From positions 186,001 to 250,000 of the forward strand of contig CAYFOM010000001.1 in the NCBI GenBank assembly GCA_964344765.1: a DNA stretch of 64,000 nt. The letters run 5' to 3'. The notes under the pieces are model-generated. The model saw nothing but the letters and a program-made list of their open reading frames with translations, was not told the origin of the DNA and did no database searches. This DNA is from JACNIZ01 sp964344765 (GTDB taxonomy: Bacteria; Planctomycetota; UBA1135). Position numbers and translations under genes: made by a program. Shown piece by piece: positions 1-6,955 of this stretch. Each line of letters begins with the position of its first letter. The stretch's first letter is position 1.

Positions 1-1430
1 TGCTGTTGTTGATCAACGACATTCTCGACTTCTCCAAAATCGAGGCGGGCAAACTCGACTTGGAAGAAATTGACTTTGACCTGCGGGCGCTGGTGGAGGA
101 GGTCACTCAACTCTTGGCGCCAAAAGCCGAGGAAAAGGGCATCGAGTTCTGCGGCTTCCTGGATTTAAATGTGCAAGAAACGGCCGTGGGGGACCCTGGT
201 CGCCTGCGTCAGATTTTGCTGAACTTGCTCGGCAACGCGCTGAAATTCACCGAGCCGGGAGGAGAGGTGACGTTGCGGCTTTCGCTTGCCAACGAGGCGG
301 AAGGTCAAATGCGCATTCGCGGCGAGATTCGCGATACCGGCATCGGCATCTCCGAGGAAGGGCAAGCCAAATTGTTTGAGTCGTTTACCCAGGAAGATGC
401 TTCGACTACGCGAAAGTATGGCGGAACTGGGCTAGGTTTGGCGATCTGCAAACATTTGACTCGCATGATGGGCGGTGAGATTGGAGTGCAAAGCAAGGCC
501 GGGGTCGGCACGACTTTCTGGTTTGAAATTGAATTAGGCATTCAGGATACGGTGGCAATATCCCAGGAAGCACCACCGGCAAGTTTGCATGGCCAGCGCG
601 TTTTGGTCGTCGACGATTTTGCTACCAATCGCGAGATCTTGCAGCTTCAATTGGAGTCTTGGGGATGCGATGTTGTTGCAGTGAACAACGGCTTTCAAGC
701 CCTCGAATGTTTGGAAAGTGGGACGAACAATCAAAAGTTTTTCGACTTGATCCTCGTCGATATGCAAATGCCGGGCATGAGCGGTGAGGACCTCGGCGCG
801 CGGGTACTGGAAGAACCCGCCTTTGGCCAACCCATCTTGGTCATGTTGACGTCGGCGGGTTTGGTTGGCGAGGCCAAGCGCGTACGAGAGTTAGGCTTCC
901 ACGCACACCTGACCAAGCCGGTGCGGCAAAAGAATTTGCGCCGCTGTTTAGAGCGATTGGTTGGCGCGCAGCTTCGTCAAACTTCGAACTCAGAAATCGT
1001 TGTAGCAGCGCCAGAGATCATCGAATTGCCGTCTACGCTAACCGGTCGCGTGCTGCTCGCGGATGATAATCGCGTCAATCAGGCGGTGGCGGTCGGCATG
1101 TTGAAAAAGTTGGGCTTAGAGGTGGTCTGCGTCGAAAACGGCCGTTTGGCGTTGGAAGAGTCTTTAAAGCAAAGTTACGACGTCATCCTGATGGATTGCC
1201 AAATGCCGGAAATGGATGGCTTTGAAGCCACGCAGCATATCCGCCAATCCAATGGCATCAATGAGCAAACGCCGATTGTGGCGATGACGGCCAATGCGCT
1301 GCGTGGCGACCGGCAGAGGTGCTTGGACGCCGGTATGGATGACTACCTCGCCAAGCCGGTGAAGTTCGACGATCTGCGCCGCACGCTGGCGTCATGGTTG
1401 GGCAACAAAAAATGGCCGGACTGCGCGTAG
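1..1430 (+). CDS. Hybrid sensor histidine kinase with two receiver domains (5' end missing)
   Basis: Cytoplasmic half of a two-component phosphorelay kinase; the sensor region and phospho-accepting His lie upstream of the window. The visible protein opens in the dimerisation helix just after the H-box (DILDFSKIEAGKLDLEE). The ATPase domain follows with N-box NLLGNALKF, G1 box DTGIGIS and G2 region GGTGLGLAICK. Two receiver domains come next: the first has VVDD and DMQMPG, the second LLADDN and MDCQMPEMDGFEA, each with a conserved Lys near its end (TKP, AKP). The reading frame is open to the left edge, so the TTG near base 6 is not the start. It converges on pckA, and the pckA terminator overlaps its last codons. 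The input signal and downstream partner cannot be judged from the fragment. Confidence 0.93.
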   Translation, partial: LLLINDILDFSKIEAGKLDLEEIDFDLRALVEEVTQLLAPKAEEKGIEFCGFLDLNVQETAVGDPGRLRQILLNLLGNALKFTEPGGEVTLRLSLANEAEGQMRIRGEIRDTGIGISEEGQAKLFESFTQEDASTTRKYGGTGLGLAICKHLTRMMGGEIGVQSKAGVGTTFWFEIELGIQDTVAISQEAPPASLHGQRVLVVDDFATNREILQLQLESWGCDVVAVNNGFQALECLESGTNNQKFFDLILVDMQMPGMSGEDLGARVLEEPAFGQPILVMLTSAGLVGEAKRVRELGFHAHLTKPVRQKNLRRCLERLVGAQLRQTSNSEIVVAAPEIIELPSTLTGRVLLADDNRVNQAVAVGMLKKLGLEVVCVENGRLALEESLKQSYDVILMDCQMPEMDGFEATQHIRQSNGINEQTPIVAMTANALRGDRQRCLDAGMDDYLAKPVKFDDLRRTLASWLGNKKWPDCA

Positions 1431-1442
1431 CAATCCGGCCAT
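1407..1442 (-). terminator. Intrinsic terminator of pckA, inside the 3' end of the convergent kinase gene
   Basis: A perfect 9-bp stem (1412-1420 with 1434-1442, arms ATGGCCGGA/TCCGGCCAT) with a 13-nt loop is followed on the minus strand by a T6 run (A6 at 1407-1412 on the plus strand). It lies 20 bp past the pckA stop. The left arm and T-run are coding sequence for the last residues of the convergent kinase. Confidence 0.8.
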
Positions 1443-1461
1443 GAGTTGAACCAAGTTCAGC

Positions 1462-3141
1462 TTACATTACGGCTTCTAAGCCTAAGCCGCCGAAGCCCTT
1501 CTCCTCGAAATTGGCGCGGAACATATCACGCAGCTTCTCGGCAGCGGCATCGTAGGCTTCTTTGTCTTCCCAAGTGTTGCGCGGGTCCAAAATCTCGGAC
1601 GGAACGCCCGGGCAGCTGGTCGGCATCTTCAAGTTGAAGACCGGGTGCATTTGGTATTCGACCTTGCCTTCATCCAAGTCGCCGGCCAACGCCGCATCGA
1701 GCAGCGCGCGGGTGTGACCGATGGAAATGCGCTTGCCTACGCCGTAAGCACCGCCACCCCAACCGGTGTTCAGCAAGATGCAGCGAGTCTGGTGCTGCTC
1801 CATCTTCTCGGCCAAACGCTCGGCGTAAACCGAAGGCTGGTGGGCCATAAACGGCGCGCCGAAGCAAGCGGAGAACGCCGCCTTGGGTTCGGTAATGCCA
1901 ACTTCGGTACCTGCCAGCTTGGCGGTGAAGCCTTGCACGAAGTGGTACATCACATCCTTCGGCTCGAGCACGGCGACCGGCGGCAACACGCCGAAAGCGT
2001 CGGCGGTCAACAGCACGATGGTGTCGGGCTGGCCGCCTTTGGCGCCCGGCATGACGTCGGGGTTGCAGGTCAGCGGGTACGAGAAACGAGTGTTTTCGGT
2101 GATGGTGCGGTCGGTCAGGTTGAGGTCCTGCGGATCGCACTCTTCCATCTTCTTACCCGGCAGCGGCGGCACGTTTTCGATGATCGTGCCCTTCATCGAC
2201 AGCGCAGCGGCAACCACCGGCTCGTCTTCCTTATCCAGGTCGATCAACTTGGCGTAGCAGCCGTCTTCCAAGTTGGAAATACCGGCCGGCGTCCAAGCGT
2301 GCTCGTCGTCACCAATCAGCTTGCGGTTCGGGTCGGCCGACAACGTGGTCTTACCGGTGCCGGACAAGCCGAACAGAATTGCGCCGTCGCCATCTTTGCC
2401 GACGTTGGCGGAGCAGTGCATGCTCAACTCGCCCATGTCCGGGATCAGGTAATTCATCACCGTGAACATCGACTTCTTGTTGACGCCGCAGTAATCGGCA
2501 CGGCCCAGCACCAGGACCAAACGACGACCGAAGTCGACGCAGGCCAGGCGTGTGCCGACGGTGCCGTCACGCTCAGGATCGCAGTGGTACGAAGGCACGT
2601 TCAGCACGGTCCAGCGCTTGCCGTCTTCGTCTTCCACGCCCTCGATGTTCTTCGGGAACATGTTGTCGCAGAAGAACTGGTGCGCGGCATATTCGCTGAC
2701 CACGCGGTACGGGCGGGCGTACGACGGATCGGAGCCGCAGTACAGATCCTTGACGTACAAGTGGCGTCCGCGCTCGTTGACGTGCGCGACGACGCGATCG
2801 ACCAGGGCGTCAAAAGTGTCCGGGTCGAAGGGCTGGAAGTCTGGCTTCCACCAAACCTTGTCCTTGATCGACTCGCGGGCGACGCCAAAGGTGTCCTTGA
2901 CCGGGCGCCCGGTGCAAGTGGGGTCGGTGTAGAAAACCAGTGGGCCATCCACGCCCAGCTTGGTGGCATAACACTTCTGCTCATCGTCGGGGCCGCCTTC
3001 GCGGACGCGGCCGCGGTCGTTGGCGATGGCTTCGTGGAACAGCTCGTCCTTGGAGAGGTTAATGCGAAGCTCGAGGCCCTTCAGGCCAAGGTATTCTTCA
3101 AGTTGAGCAGCGTGTCCGCCGGTGGCAATGGAATCAGGCAT
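1462..3141 (-). CDS. pckA: Phosphoenolpyruvate carboxykinase (ATP)
   Basis: Converts oxaloacetate plus ATP to phosphoenolpyruvate, CO2 and ADP in the cytoplasm, the entry step of gluconeogenesis. The 559-residue product fits the ATP-dependent family (about 530-550 residues). Visible marks are the kinase-1a P-loop GLSGTGKTTLS, the metal/ATP-binding segment LIGDDEHAW, the substrate-binding stretch YCGSDPSYARPYRVV, and NTRFSYPL. The GTP-dependent enzyme has a different P-loop context, so the ATP type is preferred. It stands alone: a divergent VCBS-repeat gene lies 125 bp upstream and a kinase gene converges downstream. No Shine-Dalgarno is visible before the ATG. A clear hairpin plus T-run follows the stop. 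Confidence 0.97.
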   Translation of the reverse strand: MPDSIATGGHAAQLEEYLGLKGLELRINLSKDELFHEAIANDRGRVREGGPDDEQKCYATKLGVDGPLVFYTDPTCTGRPVKDTFGVARESIKDKVWWKPDFQPFDPDTFDALVDRVVAHVNERGRHLYVKDLYCGSDPSYARPYRVVSEYAAHQFFCDNMFPKNIEGVEDEDGKRWTVLNVPSYHCDPERDGTVGTRLACVDFGRRLVLVLGRADYCGVNKKSMFTVMNYLIPDMGELSMHCSANVGKDGDGAILFGLSGTGKTTLSADPNRKLIGDDEHAWTPAGISNLEDGCYAKLIDLDKEDEPVVAAALSMKGTIIENVPPLPGKKMEECDPQDLNLTDRTITENTRFSYPLTCNPDVMPGAKGGQPDTIVLLTADAFGVLPPVAVLEPKDVMYHFVQGFTAKLAGTEVGITEPKAAFSACFGAPFMAHQPSVYAERLAEKMEQHQTRCILLNTGWGGGAYGVGKRISIGHTRALLDAALAGDLDEGKVEYQMHPVFNLKMPTSCPGVPSEILDPRNTWEDKEAYDAAAEKLRDMFRANFEEKGFGGLGLEAVM

Positions 3142-3266
3142 TTGATTGAGGTTTCCGGGAGGGGGTAGCTCGAGGATTACCCAGCATGGTAACGCCGCGA
3201 GCCCTGTGAAAAGCAGAGTTCGACGCTGTCTGATAATTTAGAAGTGCCCTTTTTTCAAGGTCCACC

Positions 3267-5837
3267 ATGCGTGCATTCCTCCAATACGCCCCTGCGGCGG
3301 TGGCTCTCAGCGCCGCCGTCACCACTGCTGCTGCCGCCGACGGTATGACCGCCAGCCCCGTCGGTTTGGCGGCCGCGCAGGTCCAAGTTCCACTGGAGCT
3401 CTACACCGACGCCCAGTGGCCGAACGGCGTCGACACCGGTCCCAACAACGGCGTTTCCATCGCCGACCTAAACGGCGACGGTTGGCCGGACCTTTTTGTA
3501 TCGCAGAGCGGCATGGTGTGGGCCAACCAGGGCGGCCAGGGCTGGGCCGAAGCTGCCGATTTGCGTCAGGCACTCGGCGCCTCATCCTTCCGCTATGGCT
3601 CCGCCCTTGGCGACTTCAACCGCGACGGCTTGCCCGACATCGCTTCTGAACCGCGTAAAGGTGGTGCAGACGATTGTTTGCACTTGTTCCGCAATCTTGG
3701 TGCTTGGGGTTTCGTCGACATTAGCGGTGATCGCAACCTGGTCGACGCCGCGCTTTGCGGCGCACTGGCCGAAACCATTGCTTGGGCCGACTTCGACGGC
3801 GACGGCGACCTCGACATGTTTTTCCCCAGCTATCCGCTGGCATCGGGCAGCATCGACAATCGCTTTTTGCATAACCTCGGACCGACCGGCCCCGGCGGTG
3901 CTTACCGCTTCGCCGAGGTGGGCCAACAGGTCGGCATCATGATTCCGGCCGGCGCCGCCCGCCCCGAGGGTGTGGTGACGTTGGATTACGACCGCGATGG
4001 CGATTTGGATCTGTACAGCAACGGCCATTGGTATCGCAACGTTTCGACCTTCGGCGAACCGCGCTTTGAAGCGATGGATTCCAAGGCTTCCGGCGTCGGC
4101 AAACGCGACATCACCGACGAAGGCACGGTGATGATCGACTACGACCAGGACGGCGATTTGGATCTGCTGGTTTGCTACACCACCAATCGCGGCATTCGCG
4201 TTTGGCAAAACCGTGGCGACGGCACCTTCGCGATCACGCCGACCAGCTTGGTCGAGGATTATTTGACCGGCGCGACCTTCGGTGTGTCGGCGGTGGATTG
4301 GGATAACGATGGCGACATCGATTTCACCGGCACCGACACCTTCCGTCGCAATTTGATGAGCGAAACCGGTGTGCCTGGTTTTGAAATCATCGACAACAGC
4401 CAGGCTCCGGAAGCATCGACTCCGGCGTGGGCCGATTGGGACCGCGACGGTGACGTCGACATGGCGGTGGGTAGTGCCAGCAACAACTTCCTTTACCGCA
4501 ACACCACTTATGGACCGTCTACTCCGGAAGCCGATAAGCGCCACCTTTGGGTGCGTATCGTCGATGACGCCGACGGCCATCCGCGCGGTTTGGAAACCGA
4601 GTTTGGTGCGGTGGTGCGCATCGATGTTCACAACGCCGGCAATCGCTTGCCGCAAATGCAGCTGGTTTCCAGTTCGGCGGGTTACATCAATCAAAACGAG
4701 TACGAGCTGACCTTCGCTTTGCCGCCGGATCCGACGCCTGCCGACGCCAACAGCGACGTGCGGTTTTCGCTGCGGGTGGACTTCCCATCGTTGCGCAACG
4801 TCGGTATTTGGCGAGTGAATGCGCGCGTCAATCCGGTGTTGGCCAACCTGGATTTGGCGACGTTGATGGATCGTGAAATCATCGTCTTCCGCTCCGGCAA
4901 GGTAGTGGTGAATGGCGAGGAATACCAACCGTTGAATCCGGTCGATCCGGCGTTGCAGACCACCACCGGTGGATTGCGTGCGCCGCTGACCAATCAGCGC
5001 ATGCCGAAGTTGAGCGATGCGCCGAATGGTGATTTTTACGTCGGCATAGAGCTCGACACCGTCGGTGCAACTGCGCCGATGCGTATCGAAGAGTTGATCC
5101 TTGATGGCGAACTGGGTGCGGCGGTCGATTGCGGACCGGGAATGAAAGGCAACATCGGTCTGTGGGATATCAGTCAACCCGGTGCACCGTGGTTGGTTGA
5201 AGCGATGACCGCCACACCGCCCATCGACAACCGACGCGGTCATTATCAGGCGAACATGATGTTGCAGCCTGGGCGGATTTATCGCCTGCTTGCGCGGGTC
5301 AACAGCTACCGCCCCTCGCCGTTTGCACGCGCCATGCAACAGGGTGAACTACGCGTATCCGGCGGTTTGCGCCTGACTGCGACGCAGCCTTGCGATGGCA
5401 GTGAATTTGAATCGGCTGCGTTGGACCCCACCAGCATTTTCATGGCCGTGCGCGTACGTCCGGGAGCCGACGCTCGTTGGTTTGACCTTGGCCATGCGCA
5501 AACCTTCCCCGGCAACGAGCCGCAGCTTTCCGGTAGCGGCCGCCCCAGCGCCGGCCAGTCGGTGCAACTAAGCGTCAGCAACGCAATGCCGGATACCGGT
5601 GCACGGTTGATCGCTGGACCGACGCTGCGTTTGGATGATTCTTCAGGTGTTTGGCTTCATGTCGCGCCGCACTTCGCGCGCCAGGCTCGCACCGACGTCA
5701 ATGGTGACGTGACCTTCAGCCACAAATGGCCCAACAAGCATCCGGTTGGAATGCCGATTTACTTCCAGGCTGTGATAGGGGATCCTGCAACCGGTCAAGC
5801 GGCGGTGACTCAGCTCATCGCCGTGAATGGTGAGTAA
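3267..5837 (+). CDS. Exported VCBS/FG-GAP repeat protein
   Basis: An 856-residue protein with a signal peptide (hydrophobic residues about 8-23, cleavage near AAAADG). At least seven calcium-loop repeats of the form D-x-[DN]-x-D-G-x-x-D occupy roughly residues 70-410 (ADLNGDGWPDLF, ADFDGDGDLDMFF, IDYDQDGDLDLLV and others), the hallmark of a VCBS/FG-GAP beta-propeller. About 350 residues of beta-rich sequence without a recognised domain follow. The last 100 residues form a beta-sandwich-like module similar in layout to the C-termini of the metalloprotease at 6956-9931 and the beta-helix protein at 21203-23362. A surface or extracellular location is likely. No enzymatic motif is seen, so adhesion or polysaccharide binding is only a guess. 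GATAAT at 3232-3237 is a weak -10 candidate. Confidence 0.85.
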   Translation: MRAFLQYAPAAVALSAAVTTAAAADGMTASPVGLAAAQVQVPLELYTDAQWPNGVDTGPNNGVSIADLNGDGWPDLFVSQSGMVWANQGGQGWAEAADLRQALGASSFRYGSALGDFNRDGLPDIASEPRKGGADDCLHLFRNLGAWGFVDISGDRNLVDAALCGALAETIAWADFDGDGDLDMFFPSYPLASGSIDNRFLHNLGPTGPGGAYRFAEVGQQVGIMIPAGAARPEGVVTLDYDRDGDLDLYSNGHWYRNVSTFGEPRFEAMDSKASGVGKRDITDEGTVMIDYDQDGDLDLLVCYTTNRGIRVWQNRGDGTFAITPTSLVEDYLTGATFGVSAVDWDNDGDIDFTGTDTFRRNLMSETGVPGFEIIDNSQAPEASTPAWADWDRDGDVDMAVGSASNNFLYRNTTYGPSTPEADKRHLWVRIVDDADGHPRGLETEFGAVVRIDVHNAGNRLPQMQLVSSSAGYINQNEYELTFALPPDPTPADANSDVRFSLRVDFPSLRNVGIWRVNARVNPVLANLDLATLMDREIIVFRSGKVVVNGEEYQPLNPVDPALQTTTGGLRAPLTNQRMPKLSDAPNGDFYVGIELDTVGATAPMRIEELILDGELGAAVDCGPGMKGNIGLWDISQPGAPWLVEAMTATPPIDNRRGHYQANMMLQPGRIYRLLARVNSYRPSPFARAMQQGELRVSGGLRLTATQPCDGSEFESAALDPTSIFMAVRVRPGADARWFDLGHAQTFPGNEPQLSGSGRPSAGQSVQLSVSNAMPDTGARLIAGPTLRLDDSSGVWLHVAPHFARQARTDVNGDVTFSHKWPNKHPVGMPIYFQAVIGDPATGQAAVTQLIAVNGE

Positions 5838-5874
5838 TCGTTTTTCTGCAGGTGAGAAGTAGAGGACGGCGGCG

Positions 5875-6875
5875 TTACGGCACGTCGTCGAACTTCCACT
5901 GCTGCAATTTCTGCAAGCCGGCGTGATCGGTCCAGTTGTACATCAACGGCGTGATCGTGATGTGGTTCTCGTACATCAACTTCGTGTCGGAACCCTCTGG
6001 TCCACTCGGGTCAAACTGATTGCGCGCGCGATAGATCGTGGTCGCGCCGTTCTGTGAAATGCGGCGGAAGTTCTTCACCTTGAGATAGCGTCCGCCCATT
6101 GCTGCGGTGCGCACCGGCAAGGATTGGCGCGGCGCATTGGGTACGTTGATCGAATAAACCATTCCTTTGTGCGCGCCTTCGGCGATCAAGCGCTGAACAA
6201 AGACGACGGCAAACTCAGCCGATCGAGTGAAATCGCGGCGGTCGGCTTGTGAAATGGCAACGCCTGGAATTCCGAACGCCGGTCCTTCCAACGCCGCGCC
6301 GACGGTGCCGGAATAATGCGCCACCTCGCCGACATTGCTGCCGGCGTTGATGCCGGAAACGATCAGGTCGAATGGGTTGTCCAAACCCAAATGGCGCAAG
6401 CCGAAGTCCGCCGCGTCGACCGGCGTGCCGCTGACGGCATAAACGGTTCCAAATCCGCTCATGGTTTGCTCGGTGACGCTTAACTCTTCGGAAAACACCG
6501 TCGATGAGCCACTCGAGCCGGAGCGATTGCCGTCGGGCGCGACTACGGTGACGTCGGCGATGGCGGACAGGGCGCGCGCCAAGGTCACGATGCCGTCGCT
6601 GTCGATGCCGTCGTCATTGACGACAAGAATGCGCGGAAGCGCCGGGAGTTGCACCAAGTCGCCGTGGGCGGATTCGGCGGCGGTGGGAGGCGTCGGCGTT
6701 GGGAGNNNNNNNNNNNNNNNNNNNNNNNNNNNNNNNNNNNNNNNNNNNNNNNNNNNNNNNNNNNNNNNNNNNNNNNNNNNNNNNNNNNNNNNNNNNNNNN
6801 NNNNNTGGGAGGCGTCGGCGTTGGGAGCAGGCACAACGGTGCCAGCAAAAGCAGGGGGGTGAGTTTGTTGAGCAT
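5875..6875 (-). CDS. surE: SurE-family 5'/3'-nucleotidase with signal peptide, interrupted by an N gap
   Basis: SurE enzymes dephosphorylate nucleoside monophosphates with a divalent metal. The family marks are present: RILVVNDDGIDSDG (metal-binding DD), NRSGSS, SGTPVDA and SGINAGSNVG. The 5' end lies across a 100-N gap at 6706-6805. Upstream of the gap the ATG at 6875 opens a leader (MLNKLTPLLLLAPLCLLP), so this copy appears exported, unlike ordinary cytoplasmic SurE. Counted literally the N run breaks the frame. Identical 22-bp sequences flank the gap, and collapsing them restores one continuous frame of 292 codons plus stop. A Pro/Thr linker of unknown true length joins leader and enzyme. 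A terminator for the upstream protease gene ends two bases before the ATG. Confidence 0.88.
6684..6827. other. 100-N assembly gap flanked by identical 22-bp sequences
   Basis: Bases 6706-6805 are N, exactly 100, a conventional placeholder length. The 22 bases before the gap (6684-6705) are identical to the 22 bases after it (6806-6827). Removing 122 bases (gap plus one copy) leaves surE in frame. The flanking sequence is partly self-repeating with a 16-base offset, so a short tandem array coding for Pro/Thr is an alternative to a simple contig overlap. Confidence 0.95.
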
Positions 6876-6876
6876 G

Positions 6877-6912
6877 AAAAAAGCGGACGGGACCGATGAT
6901 AGTCCCGTCCGC
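6877..6912 (-). terminator. Intrinsic terminator of the metalloprotease gene, abutting the surE start codon
   Basis: A perfect 11-bp inverted repeat (6883-6893 with 6902-6912, arms GCGGACGGGAC/GTCCCGTCCGC) with an 8-nt loop is followed on the minus strand by T6 (A6 at 6877-6882). The T-run ends one base before the surE ATG (6873-6875). It ends transcripts of the protease gene and would also sit in the leader of any surE read-through mRNA. The loop contains TATCAT on the minus strand, a possible -10 element for surE. Confidence 0.85.
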
Positions 6913-6955
6913 AAAAACCGTGCTGAATCCAGTGATCCAGCGCCTTTAGCAGGTC

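Noticed and set aside
1645..3168. Long open frame antisense to pckA
   Set aside because: It mirrors the codon pattern of pckA, and no family features are seen.
3582..5339. Minus-strand open frame opposite the VCBS protein
   Set aside because: It is a shadow of the Asp/Gly-rich repeats, giving Ile/Val/Arg-rich sequence.
6829..6875. SurE as a lipoprotein (Cys in LAPLC)
   Set aside because: Pro and Leu before the Cys do not fit a lipobox; an ordinary signal peptide is more likely.
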